Shown here in pieces: positions 54,373 through 62,979 of a DNA stretch of 64,000 nt (the first letter of the stretch is position 1; the number at the start of each line of letters is the position of its first letter). Origin of the DNA: Marisalimonas marina. Its GTDB lineage: Bacteria; Pseudomonadota; Alphaproteobacteria; Puniceispirillales; Marisalimonadaceae. Made by a program: the position numbers and the translations under genes. A model generated the notes under the pieces. The model saw only the letters and a program-made list of their open reading frames with translations. It was not told where the DNA came from and did no database searches. The stretch is from assembly GCA_038131365.1 (NCBI GenBank), contig JAYPPH010000002.1:62001-126000 (forward strand). The letters run 5' to 3'.

Positions 54373-55632
54373 TTATTTATTCATGGCTCTGAAAAAATCT
54401 TCGTTAGACTTGCTCTGTTTTAGCTTGTCTATGAGAAAATCCATAGCATCTAACGGTCCCATTTGCATGAGAATTCTCCTTAATACCCACATTCTAGATA
54501 AAGTATCTTTCTCAACCAAAAGCTCTTCCTTCCTAGTTCCTGACTTGGTTACATCAATAGCTGGGAAAGTTCTCTTATCCGATAATTTTCTATCGAGTAT
54601 AACTTCACTGTTTCCTGTGCCCTTAAACTCTTCAAAAATTACTTCGTCCATTCTAGATCCGGTTTCTACTAACGCGGTTGCAATTATTGTTAATGAACCA
54701 CCGTCTTCTATATTTCTAGCGGCACCAAAAAATCTTTTAGGTCTTTGCAGTGCATTAGCATCAACACCACCTGTTAAAACCTTACCACTTGAAGGAATAA
54801 CTGTGTTGTAAGCTCTAGCAAGTCTAGTAATAGAATCTAGTAAAATAACTACGTCGCGCTTATGTTCTACTAATCGTTTCGCTTTTTCAATAACCATATC
54901 AGTGACTTGAACATGTCGAGATGCAGGTTCATCAAAAGTTGAGCTAATTACTTCTCCATTAACTGACCTTTGCATATCGGTTACTTCTTCTGGTCTCTCA
55001 TCAATTAACAAAACAATTAAATAAATTTCTGGATGATTTTTAGAAATTGCTTGTGCAACAGACTGCAACATCATTGTCTTACCTGTTCTAGGTGGTGCAA
55101 CAATCAGTCCCCTTTGACCTTTACCCATAGGGGCAACCAATTCCATAACCCTGGTAGTAATGTCTTTATTATTAGGATCGTAATCCGTTTCAAAATTTAT
55201 TTTTTCTTGTGGATATAATGGTGTTAAATTATCAAAATTGATCCTTTGTCTAACAAACTCAGGAGTTTGAAAGTTAATATTTTCGACTTTTAAGAGTGCA
55301 AAATATCTTTCTCCATCTTTTGGAGACCTTATCTGTCCTTCAACAGTATCACCTGTTCTTAAACTAAATTTTCTTACCTGACTTGGAGATACATATATAT
55401 CATCTGGACCTGCTAAATAATTTGATTCTGGTGATCTTAAAAACCCAAAGCCATCAGATAAAACTTCTAGAACTCCCTCTCCATAAATAGCAACATCATT
55501 TTCAGCTAATTTTTTAAGACAAGCAAACATCATATCTTGCTTACGAAGAGTGCTAGCATTTTCTATATCTAAGCTTTCTGCATAAATTAGTAAATCTGAT
55601 GGACTTTTTGCTTTTAGTTCTTTTAAGTGCAT
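54373..55632 (-). CDS. rho: Transcription termination factor Rho
   Basis: This RNA helicase ends transcription. The RNA-binding domain (GFGFLRSPESNYLAGPDDIYVSPSQ-type region) is at about 60-100; Walker A VAPPRTGKTMML follows, then DERPEEVTDM and the R-loop SSGKVLTGG. The end LKQSKSNEDFFRAMNK is typical. At 419 residues it has the usual length. It lies 23 bases after hemJ. Confidence 0.98.
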   Translation of the reverse strand: MHLKELKAKSPSDLLIYAESLDIENASTLRKQDMMFACLKKLAENDVAIYGEGVLEVLSDGFGFLRSPESNYLAGPDDIYVSPSQVRKFSLRTGDTVEGQIRSPKDGERYFALLKVENINFQTPEFVRQRINFDNLTPLYPQEKINFETDYDPNNKDITTRVMELVAPMGKGQRGLIVAPPRTGKTMMLQSVAQAISKNHPEIYLIVLLIDERPEEVTDMQRSVNGEVISSTFDEPASRHVQVTDMVIEKAKRLVEHKRDVVILLDSITRLARAYNTVIPSSGKVLTGGVDANALQRPKRFFGAARNIEDGGSLTIIATALVETGSRMDEVIFEEFKGTGNSEVILDRKLSDKRTFPAIDVTKSGTRKEELLVEKDTLSRMWVLRRILMQMGPLDAMDFLIDKLKQSKSNEDFFRAMNK

Positions 55633-55655
55633 TTTGATCTCGTGAGGGAGGGTAG

Positions 55656-56093
55656 TTAAATATGAATTTCGGGTTTTACGATGATCAAAAAAATAGTAAT
55701 AATCATCAAAATTGTGGGTATTTCGTTTATAATTCTGTAAAACTTAGTTTTTTTATTTCTATAACCTTTTTTAAAGTCTTTGTAAAGTGAGTTCAAATAT
55801 AAATGATAGAGAACTAAAAGCAAAACTATCAAAAATTTTATTAAGAAATAATTTTCATATAATAAATATTTGTTTTCATATAATAAATAAAGCCCAAATA
55901 AAAATGATACTAATAAGGCTGGGTTCATTATATAATTGTAAAGTCTATACTCCATTTTTAGAAAAGTAGAATCCATCTCTGAATTTCTCTTAGCTTCATT
56001 GTGATAAACGAAAAGTCTTGGTAAATATAATAAACCAACCATCCATGAAATTACTGCAACAAGATGTAAAGATTTTATTATGTCATAAAACAA
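55656..56093 (-). CDS. hemJ: Protoporphyrinogen IX oxidase HemJ
   Basis: This membrane haem enzyme oxidises protoporphyrinogen IX in bacteria without HemG/HemY. The start MFYDIIKSLHLVAVISWMVG with the His, four transmembrane segments, and YLPRLFVYHNEAKRNS are the UPF0093 pattern. The length of 145 is normal. It lies 11 bases after hemE and before rho, as in other alphaproteobacteria. Confidence 0.93.
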   Translation of the reverse strand: MFYDIIKSLHLVAVISWMVGLLYLPRLFVYHNEAKRNSEMDSTFLKMEYRLYNYIMNPALLVSFLFGLYLLYENKYLLYENYFLIKFLIVLLLVLYHLYLNSLYKDFKKGYRNKKTKFYRIINEIPTILMIITIFLIIVKPEIHI

Positions 56094-56104
56094 TATTAAT
56101 AATC

Positions 56105-57131
56105 TCAGTTATAATTTCGTACCATATTGATAACATTTTTTACGTTTTTGATTTTACATTCTGGTGTTAATCCATGACCAACATTAAATATAAATTTTCT
56201 ATTTTTCATTTTTTCAAGAATTGATTTCACGCTTTCTTCTAAATAAGAATTATTTTCAGAAATTAGTGAAGAAGGATCTAAATTACCTTGAAAAGCAATA
56301 GAAGAGTTTAAATTTTTTTGAGCCCAGTCTAAGTCAACTGTCCAATCTAAAGCTATACAATCTACATTACTTTCGTAAGAATATTGTACCAAAGAGGTAC
56401 CAGCTTTGAATGGAAAACCAATAATAGGTTGTTGGATGTTTTTTGATCTTAGTAATTCAATTATTTTTGCTACTGGTTTTATCCCAAATTCTTGGAAATA
56501 GGGGTAAGGTATCATATGAGACCAAGAATCAAATATCATTAATACGTCTGCTCCTGCTCGCGCCTGTAACTCTAATTTTTGAGCAACATAAACAATTAAA
56601 GTATCAATTAATTCCTTAAACCATTTTTTTGCTTCCCATAAAGCTGTTCTTGTTTTTATAAAATCCTTACTTCCTTTTCCTTCAATCATATAACAGGACA
56701 AAGTCCATGGAGCACCAGCAAAGCCTATTAAACTTATATGAGATGGCAAATCTTTTTTTAAGATATACATAGCATCATTTATTGGTCTAAGTGATTGAAA
56801 TATATCAATTTTTTTTTCAATCTTAGTTACATCTGGTACCATAGGATTTAATATAGGCCCTTCTCCTTTTACAAACTTAACATCTCTGTTCATTGCCCAT
56901 GGTATCATTAAAATGTCTGAAAATATAATGGCAGCGTCTAAGTCATAATATTTAAGAGGTAATTTTGTACTTTCTACAACTAAATCTTTATTTAGACAAA
57001 ATTCTATGAAGTTTTTAGCCTTTTGCCCTTATCTCAAAATATTCTGGTATATGTCTTCCAGATTGTCTTAAAAACCATAAAGGAGTTTTTTTCTGTATAT
57101 CTTTGATAGAATTTAAAAGAAGTTTATTCAC
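56105..57131 (-). CDS. hemE: Uroporphyrinogen decarboxylase, one apparent frameshift
   Basis: HemE decarboxylates uroporphyrinogen III to coproporphyrinogen III. The start is GTG at 57131 (NKLLLNSIKDIQKK). The substrate motif PLWFLRQSGRHIPEY is in the first frame; the frame shifts at about 57019-57025 (aaaagg), where one extra base must be removed to join EIRAK to AKNFIEFCLNKDL. The rest is intact: IIFSDILMIPWAM, FAGAPWTLSCYMIEG, DSWSHMI, FQGNLDPSSL and FNVGHGLTP. The corrected protein of 341 residues has normal size. The start region overlaps a DnaA box. Confidence 0.9.
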
Positions 57132-57132
57132 A
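57124..57132 (+). promoter_or_regulatory. DnaA box TTATTCACA
   Basis: This is a perfect match to the TTATNCACA DnaA consensus. It overlaps the hemE GTG start codon at the left edge of the putative origin. Confidence 0.75.
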
Positions 57133-57407
57133 GTAATAAAATTTTTATTTTTTAGAAATATTTAATTGTTGTAGTAGTTCAATGAAAATTGGGAATAAAA
57201 TATTTATTAATATTTATACACAATTAAATTATTTAATTAAACAACTGATTTCATAATTAAAATATTATTAATTAACAGCAAAATATTGTTAACAGCATGA
57301 TTATCAATTTGTGATTAATTAATGAATAAATTTAGAGATTTAAAAAATTAAATAAAAAAAGTAAAATTCACCCTAATTTTTAACAAGTTATTAACAGATA
57401 TAGAAGT
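57133..57407. other. oriC: Likely chromosomal replication origin, oriC
   Basis: This 275-bp spacer between divergent hemE and coaE is the most AT-rich non-coding stretch in the window. It has a perfect DnaA box inside, another at its left edge, one TTAA-N7-TTAA CtrA-like site (57257-57271) and three TTAACAG repeats (57272-57278, 57289-57295, 57391-57397). In Caulobacter and other alphaproteobacteria oriC sits beside hemE, and parAB/parS lie within 8 kb here. Neighbouring genes run away from it in both directions. Confidence 0.75.
57214..57222 (+). promoter_or_regulatory. DnaA box TTATACACA
   Basis: This is a perfect match to TTATNCACA, in the same orientation as the box 90 bases away, within the putative origin. 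Confidence 0.75.
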
Positions 57408-58031
57408 ATGCCAAAAATTATAGGGATAACTGGTTCGATAGGAATGGGTAAATCAACAATAGCATCTATGCTTTCCCAAATAAGAATACCAGTTTTTGAC
57501 TCCGACAAGGAAGTTGCAATAATATTGAAAGACAATAATAAAATTATTAATGACATTGGGTTAAAATGGCCAACAGCTATCACAAAAGAAAAAAATGCAA
57601 TAAGTATTAATAAAAAAATTTTAGGTGATATAGTTTTTAGGAATGTTAAGGATAAAGTTTTTTTAGAAAAATTGTTACATCCAATTGTTCAAAAGCAGAG
57701 AGAACTATTTATAAAAAACCACAAAAACTTCCTTTTTATTGCTTTAGATGTACCATTATTGTTTGAAACAAAAACCCATAAAATATGCCATTATATTTTT
57801 TTAGCTGATGCAAATGATCGCACCCAAAGAACAAGAGTTCTAAGCAGACCACATATGACGAATGCAAAATTTGAATTAATTAAAAAAAATCAACTAAGTA
57901 ATGAAGAAAGGCTTCAGCTTAGTTCAAAAATTTTTGTTATTAATACTAATTATGGAAAGTTAGTAAGTTTTATAATAATTTTAAGTTGTTTATTTAAGAT
58001 ATTGTTAAAAAAGGAAGGTAAAAAAACTTGA
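57408..58031 (+). CDS. coaE: Dephospho-CoA kinase
   Basis: This is the last step of coenzyme A synthesis. The P-loop GITGSIGMGKST is at the N-terminus, FDSDKEVA and LDVPLLFET carry substrate-binding residues. The C-terminal end (IIILSCLFKILLKKEGKK) is slightly hydrophobic. The length of 207 is normal. It overlaps dnaQ by 4 bases. It directly follows the origin, where other alphaproteobacteria usually have ppsR-maf-aroE first. Confidence 0.93.
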   Translation: MPKIIGITGSIGMGKSTIASMLSQIRIPVFDSDKEVAIILKDNNKIINDIGLKWPTAITKEKNAISINKKILGDIVFRNVKDKVFLEKLLHPIVQKQRELFIKNHKNFLFIALDVPLLFETKTHKICHYIFLADANDRTQRTRVLSRPHMTNAKFELIKKNQLSNEERLQLSSKIFVINTNYGKLVSFIIILSCLFKILLKKEGKKT

Positions 58032-58738
58032 GAGAGTTAGTATTAGATACAGAAACAACAGGACTAGATTTCGAAAATGGGGATAAAATAGTAGAAATAG
58101 GAATTGTTGAATTAGAAAATCATATACAAACAGGTAATTCTTTTCACTATTACCTAAATCCAGAAAGAGATTCTAGCCCTGAAGCATTGAAAATACATGG
58201 CTTAACCACCGAATTTTTATCCGACAAACCAAAATTTGAAGAAATTGTTGAAGAATTTATAGATTTTCTAGGTGATAGCAAAATTATTATTCATAATGCT
58301 TCTTTTGATATTGGATTTATAAACTCACAATTAAAAGGATGTAATTTTCAAGAAATTGACGAAACAAGAGTAATTGATACTATTGTATTGGCTAAAAATA
58401 AATACAGAGGACAGTCAGTAAGTTTAGATTCTTTATGTAGAAGATACAACATTGATATTACTGGTAGAGAAATTCATGGTGCCTTAAAGGATGCTAAATT
58501 ACTATCACTAGTGTATCTAGAGTTAATAGGTGGCAAACAAACAAAACTTAAATTCCAAGAAAATAATAGTACAGAAATGGATCAAATTCACAGCCTAACC
58601 CCTGATTTAGATCAATATTATAAGGATAAAGAATTAATTAAAAAAAGAGAATTTCAAAAAAACTTAGATGATTATAGATTGCACATAAAGAATATGGAAA
58701 AGATACCAAATAAGTTATGGGATGTTTTTAACGTTTAA
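58028..58738 (+). CDS. dnaQ: DNA polymerase III epsilon subunit (proofreading exonuclease)
   Basis: This is the DEDDh 3'-5' exonuclease. ExoI LDTETTGLD is at the N-terminus, ExoII HNASFDIGF near 90, and ExoIII HGALKDAKLL near 155, all intact. The C-terminal part binds the polymerase alpha subunit. The start is TTG within the coaE stop (TTGA). Length 236. Confidence 0.95.
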   Translation: MRELVLDTETTGLDFENGDKIVEIGIVELENHIQTGNSFHYYLNPERDSSPEALKIHGLTTEFLSDKPKFEEIVEEFIDFLGDSKIIIHNASFDIGFINSQLKGCNFQEIDETRVIDTIVLAKNKYRGQSVSLDSLCRRYNIDITGREIHGALKDAKLLSLVYLELIGGKQTKLKFQENNSTEMDQIHSLTPDLDQYYKDKELIKKREFQKNLDDYRLHIKNMEKIPNKLWDVFNV

Positions 58739-59160
58739 GCTTTAATCAAGTTAAAATCAGGCTCTGTAAGTGTTATGTTAATTGGGGCACCATTTTGAGT
58801 AATATATTCAACAATAGGTTTTAGGATTGGATATAAAATAATGCAACCTGCCTTTGCTAAATCATCGTTTGAATAATCAGACATATTATTTTTTTTAAAC
58901 AAGCCAAAATAATCTATTTCTAAAATAAAAACTCTCTTTTCATTTTCTACTAATAAACAATCACATGAATATTTAAACAAAACACTAAAGTTATCATCAT
59001 TGTAAGCTTGAAAGACCACGCTGATATTATCAGAAATTTTAACTTCATCTTTCTTTAAATCTTGATTATTAATATTACAAAGATTTTCAAAAGATAAATC
59101 TTTTATATAGTGTTTAACAATAGTTGTATCACTAGATAATTCTTGAAGTTTAATACTCAT
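58735..59160 (-). CDS. secB: Protein-export chaperone SecB
   Basis: SecB keeps preproteins unfolded for SecA. The end segment GCIILYPILKPIVEYITQNGAPINITLTEPDFNLI is the family's diagnostic C-terminal region, and the N-terminal beta strands match in length. At 141 residues it is slightly short. It is the only minus-strand gene in the coaE-his region and overlaps dnaQ's end by 4 bases. Confidence 0.88.
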   Translation of the reverse strand: MSIKLQELSSDTTIVKHYIKDLSFENLCNINNQDLKKDEVKISDNISVVFQAYNDDNFSVLFKYSCDCLLVENEKRVFILEIDYFGLFKKNNMSDYSNDDLAKAGCIILYPILKPIVEYITQNGAPINITLTEPDFNLIKA

Positions 59161-59282
59161 GTTTGATACCTTAAATTACAAAATATTATCTTTTATACTT
59201 AAAACCTTTAATTATGAATATCATTTTTAATTATTTTTTGTATAATATACCATTTACAATTTAATTATGGTGGTTTCCAAAA

Positions 59283-59912
59283 ATGCAGAGTAGTTTTCCA
59301 TATTTTGATATATTAATATTTGGGGTCATTGCTGTTTTCTTAATTTTAAGGCTTAAAAATATATTAGGCACTAAAACTGACGCCAACAATCAAGATATTA
59401 ATAAAAGAGAAACTAGTAAAAATTTCTCTAACATTGTTCCATTTAAGGAAAAAAAGGAAAATGGTGATTTGAAAGAGATCGAAAAAATTTTAAAAGTAGA
59501 CCCTCAGTTCCAAGTTGATGACTTTCTTTCTGGTTCAAAGACTTTTTTTAAAATGGTATTGGAAAGTTTTGCTAATGGAAATGTAGACAATATTGCGCCA
59601 TATTTAAAACCATCTGTTCTAAAAAGCTTTAAAAGCGCTATTAATGAAAGAATAAAAGAAAAAGAAACTGAGATAATTGAATTAAATTCAATCAAGAAGA
59701 ACGAAATACGTTCTGTGAGTATAACAAAAACCTCTATCAAAATAAGTGTCTTTTTTGAAACTCTTCAGGTAAGAGCACTGATGAATAAAGATAGTAAAGT
59801 CATTGATGGTGACAAGGATAATGAGATTTTAGTAAAAGATGAGTGGGTTTTTGAAAGAAAAATCAATTCTGATAACCCTAATTGGGTCTTAGTAGAAACA
59901 AAGAGCGTTTAA
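59283..59912 (+). CDS. Tim44-like domain protein
   Basis: An N-terminal hydrophobic anchor (residues 6-24) is followed by a linker and the Tim44/TimA domain (QVDDFLSGSKTFFKMVLESFANGNVDNIAPYLKPSV). Alphaproteobacterial homologues (TimA) are membrane-associated and related to mitochondrial Tim44; function in bacteria is not settled. Length 209. It is followed 4 bases later by the smr gene. Confidence 0.88.
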   Translation: MQSSFPYFDILIFGVIAVFLILRLKNILGTKTDANNQDINKRETSKNFSNIVPFKEKKENGDLKEIEKILKVDPQFQVDDFLSGSKTFFKMVLESFANGNVDNIAPYLKPSVLKSFKSAINERIKEKETEIIELNSIKKNEIRSVSITKTSIKISVFFETLQVRALMNKDSKVIDGDKDNEILVKDEWVFERKINSDNPNWVLVETKSV

Positions 59913-59916
59913 TGCA

Positions 59917-60375
59917 ATGTTTTTTATTTCTAAAGAAGATAAAAAAATATGGTCAGAATATATTTCAAATATTGATTCTTATAGTTTAAATTTCAATTCC
60001 AACAAAAAAATTATTGGTAAAAAATCTTTTTCAAACACAAACTTTAAAGAAACTAAAAGCTTCTCAAAATTAATAAAAAAAGGACTACTGAGAGTAGACA
60101 GTGTTATTGATTTACATGGGTATAGATTGAACGATGCAAGAATAGCTATTAAAAAATTTATCGTTATGGCTTACAACCGTAAGCATAAAAATATCCTAGT
60201 AATAACTGGAAAAGGTAAAGATAACGCGGGTGTTTTAAAAAAGGAATTACCAAATTGGCTTTGTGAAAAAGAAATATCCAAGTATATGGTTAGTCATATG
60301 TCTGCCCCTAAAAAATTAGGTGGTGAAGGTGCGGTTTTAATAAGGTTAAAAAATATTAATAAAAGCGTAGCTTAG
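59917..60375 (+). CDS. Smr-domain protein
   Basis: The C-terminal 90 residues are a Smr (small MutS-related) nuclease-like domain, with VIDLHGYRLNDARIAIKKF, VITGKGKDNAGVLKKELP and GGEGAVLIRLK. It is the DUF/YdaL-type stand-alone Smr protein that usually sits downstream of Tim44-like genes in this group. It may cleave nucleic acid; role unknown. Length 152. Confidence 0.88.
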   Translation: MFFISKEDKKIWSEYISNIDSYSLNFNSNKKIIGKKSFSNTNFKETKSFSKLIKKGLLRVDSVIDLHGYRLNDARIAIKKFIVMAYNRKHKNILVITGKGKDNAGVLKKELPNWLCEKEISKYMVSHMSAPKKLGGEGAVLIRLKNINKSVA

Positions 60376-60388
60376 TAAAAGGTTTATT

Positions 60389-61003
60389 ATGTCAAAAAAT
60401 ATAAATAAAAGAGTCTCAACTGTTGAAAGAAATACAAACGAGACAAAAATCACAGTCAAGATTAATTTAGACGGACAAGGAATAGGGAACATTAAAACAG
60501 GGTTACCCTTTTTTGATCATATGATAGAACAATTATCCAAACATAGCTTAATTGATATTGATTTAAAATGCGATGGTGATTTACAAATAGATTCTCATCA
60601 TACAGTTGAAGATATTGGCTGGGCTTTGGGTGATGCTATTAACAAGGCTCTTGGTAATAAAAAAGGTATTAAACGTTATAGCTTTAGTTATTTGCCAATG
60701 GATGAGTGTCTTACGAGGTGTAGCATTGATGTTTCAGGAAGGCCGTGGTTAATTTGGAATGTTTTTTTACCGGCTGTTTCAATAAAAGATATCGAAACTG
60801 AAATATTTAAAGAATTTTTTCAAGCTTTCTCACAAGCTGCAAGTTTGACATTACATATCGAAAATCTTTATGGCACCAACACACACCATATAATAGAGTC
60901 TTGTTTTAAATCTCTAGCTGTTGCTATTCGGGGCGCAGTAAGCATTGACTTAATGAATAAAGAAAATATTCCGTCTACTAAAGGTACTCTAACCGAGAGA
61001 TAA
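60389..61003 (+). CDS. hisB: Imidazoleglycerol-phosphate dehydratase
   Basis: This is the sixth step of histidine synthesis. It is the monofunctional IGPD form with metal motifs DSHHTVEDIG and THHIIES, and GLPFFDHM near residue 41. At 204 residues it has no phosphatase domain. It starts the his cluster here, followed by hisH at 5 bases. Confidence 0.97.
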   Translation: MSKNINKRVSTVERNTNETKITVKINLDGQGIGNIKTGLPFFDHMIEQLSKHSLIDIDLKCDGDLQIDSHHTVEDIGWALGDAINKALGNKKGIKRYSFSYLPMDECLTRCSIDVSGRPWLIWNVFLPAVSIKDIETEIFKEFFQAFSQAASLTLHIENLYGTNTHHIIESCFKSLAVAIRGAVSIDLMNKENIPSTKGTLTER

Positions 61004-61007
61004 TAAT

Positions 61008-61661
61008 ATGAAATTAGTAATAATTGACTATGGTTCAGGTAACTTAAGGTCAGTGGAAAATGCTTTCAGAAAATCCATCACTGATAATAAGTTTAGAATT
61101 AATATTGAAGTTACTAATGAATTAGCATCTGTAAAAAAAAGTGATTTTATAGTATTACCTGGTGTTGGGTCATTTCCTGACTGTAAGAGTGGACTAGAAG
61201 ATATTAATGGCTTAATAGAAACATTATCAAATGAAGTTCTTTTCAAACAAAAACCCTTTTTAGGTATATGTGTAGGAATGCAACTGATGGTTGAATACAG
61301 TTTAGAAAAAACAAAAACAAATGGTTTTGGTTGGCTAACAGGATATTTAAAAAAAATCAATATTTCAGGTAAAGATTATCTTGGTAGAAAATATAAAATA
61401 CCACATATGGGTTGGAATACCTTAAAAGTTTTAGATAAAAAAAACCCAATTTTAAAAAATATTAAGGATGATGAACAATTTTATTTTGTGCATTCTTACT
61501 ATTTAACCAAATGTTTAGAAAAAGAAGTTTTGGCCAAGACTGTTTATAGTCACGATATACCAGCAATTATTGGTGAAAAAAATTATTATGGTGTCCAATT
61601 TCATCCTGAAAAAAGTAGTTTTGCGGGTCAAAAATTTATTTCGAATTGGATCAGACTTTAA
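61008..61661 (+). CDS. hisH: Imidazole glycerol phosphate synthase, glutaminase subunit
   Basis: This class I glutaminase releases ammonia to HisF. The nucleophile is C88 in LGICVGMQ, and the His-Glu pair is in QFHPEKSS. The N-terminal IDYGSGNLRSVENAF is diagnostic. Length 217. A GNAT gene separates it from hisA. Confidence 0.97.
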   Translation: MKLVIIDYGSGNLRSVENAFRKSITDNKFRINIEVTNELASVKKSDFIVLPGVGSFPDCKSGLEDINGLIETLSNEVLFKQKPFLGICVGMQLMVEYSLEKTKTNGFGWLTGYLKKINISGKDYLGRKYKIPHMGWNTLKVLDKKNPILKNIKDDEQFYFVHSYYLTKCLEKEVLAKTVYSHDIPAIIGEKNYYGVQFHPEKSSFAGQKFISNWIRL

Positions 61662-61681
61662 CTATAGAGTAATCAAAACAA

Positions 61682-62212
61682 ATGCAAAAATCAGAAAAAT
61701 TTAATGTAAAAGCTGAGTTATGTACCAATTTGAGTAAAGTTGATTTACAAGAACTCTGTGATGCTACAGAAGAAGCTATATTGGCAGGTGGTGGATTTGG
61801 TTGGGTTTCTCCACCCTCTAATAAAACACTTCAGGATTACTGGAAGGGGGTATTACTTATTCCAGAAAGAGTTTTGATAATAGGCAAGTTAGATAATGTT
61901 GTTGCGGGCTCAGTCCAACTTATTAAACCTGCTAAAAATAATGAGGCACAATCACATGCCTGCGTAATAAGTACATTTTTCTTTGCCTCATGGGCAAGAG
62001 GATTTGGATTGGCTAAGGCTGTGTTTCAAAAAGCAGAAGCAAAAGCAAAACAGGATGGTTTTAAGGTAATTACTCTAGAAGTAAGGGAAACACAATTAAG
62101 AGCTATACAATTATATGAACAAGCAGGTTTCATAAAATTTGGTATTAATCCAAAATCTGCATTAGTGAATGGAAAATATATAGCAGGCCATTATTATTAT
62201 AAGGAGTTATAG
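61682..62212 (+). CDS. GNAT-family N-acetyltransferase
   Basis: This 176-residue GNAT protein sits between hisH and hisA in the same direction. The acetyl-CoA-binding region reads FFASWARGFGLAKAVFQKAEAKAK, with LEVRETQLRAIQLYEQAGFIKFG as the C-terminal core. Spacing to both neighbours (20 and 2 bases) implies co-transcription. Substrate is unknown; no histidine-pathway step needs it. Confidence 0.85.
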   Translation: MQKSEKFNVKAELCTNLSKVDLQELCDATEEAILAGGGFGWVSPPSNKTLQDYWKGVLLIPERVLIIGKLDNVVAGSVQLIKPAKNNEAQSHACVISTFFFASWARGFGLAKAVFQKAEAKAKQDGFKVITLEVRETQLRAIQLYEQAGFIKFGINPKSALVNGKYIAGHYYYKEL

Positions 62213-62214
62213 TA

Positions 62215-62979
62215 ATGACAAGTAAATTCACACTTTATCCTGCAATAGATATTAAAAATGGAAAATGCGTCCGGTTATTATTTGGAGATATGAATAAGGA
62301 AACAATTTATAATAATGATCCTTTAAATCAGGCTAATTGGTTTGTTGATCAAGGAGCAGAATGGCTTCATATTGTAGATTTGGATGGTGCAGTTAAGGGT
62401 GATCAGGTTAATAAAAACTCTATATTAAAGATTTTAAAAACACTTCAAAATAGTGTAAAAATCCAAATTGGTGGGGGAATTAGATCACAAGAAAATATAG
62501 ATTTTTGGTTAGACAATTGTGTTGATAGGGTAATTCTAGGTACTTTAGCCTTAGAAAATCCTAATTTTATTAATAATTTAAGTCAGCAATATTTCAAAAA
62601 AATTATCATTGGTGCTGATGTAAGAAATGGTATGATAGCTTCTCATGGATGGGAGAAACAATCTGAAATAAGCGCATTAGATCTATTAAGGGATTTTAAT
62701 CAGTCACTTGTCAGTTCTGTAATTTACACCGATATCACAAAGGATGGTAGTTTGACAGGTGTTAACTTAGATGAAACTATAAATTTTGCAAAGAAAAACC
62801 CTCATCCAGTTATAGCCTCAGGAGGTGTCTCTAACTTAAATGATATTGTAAAAATCTATGAAAATTTCTCGAATGGTATTCAAGGGGTTGTTATTGGAAG
62901 GGCTTTATATGATAAAAAATTTACATTTAAGGAAGCTCTAGAAATCACAAGAGTGGGACATGATAATGCTTTCAACTAG
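62215..62979 (+). CDS. hisA: ProFAR isomerase (HisA)
   Basis: This TIM-barrel isomerase is the fourth step of histidine synthesis. The catalytic Asp is D11 in YPAIDIKNGKCVRL; WLHIVDLDGA, QIGGGIRS, VIYTDITKDGSLTGVN and ASGGVSNLND follow. The length of 254 is normal. Its end overlaps hisF by 20 bases (or 14 if hisF starts at 62966). Confidence 0.97.
   Translation: MTSKFTLYPAIDIKNGKCVRLLFGDMNKETIYNNDPLNQANWFVDQGAEWLHIVDLDGAVKGDQVNKNSILKILKTLQNSVKIQIGGGIRSQENIDFWLDNCVDRVILGTLALENPNFINNLSQQYFKKIIIGADVRNGMIASHGWEKQSEISALDLLRDFNQSLVSSVIYTDITKDGSLTGVNLDETINFAKKNPHPVIASGGVSNLNDIVKIYENFSNGIQGVVIGRALYDKKFTFKEALEITRVGHDNAFN

Noticed and set aside
54332..54811. Plus-strand open frame opposite rho
   Set aside because: It lies wholly in the antisense of rho and the parS spacer, with no family features.
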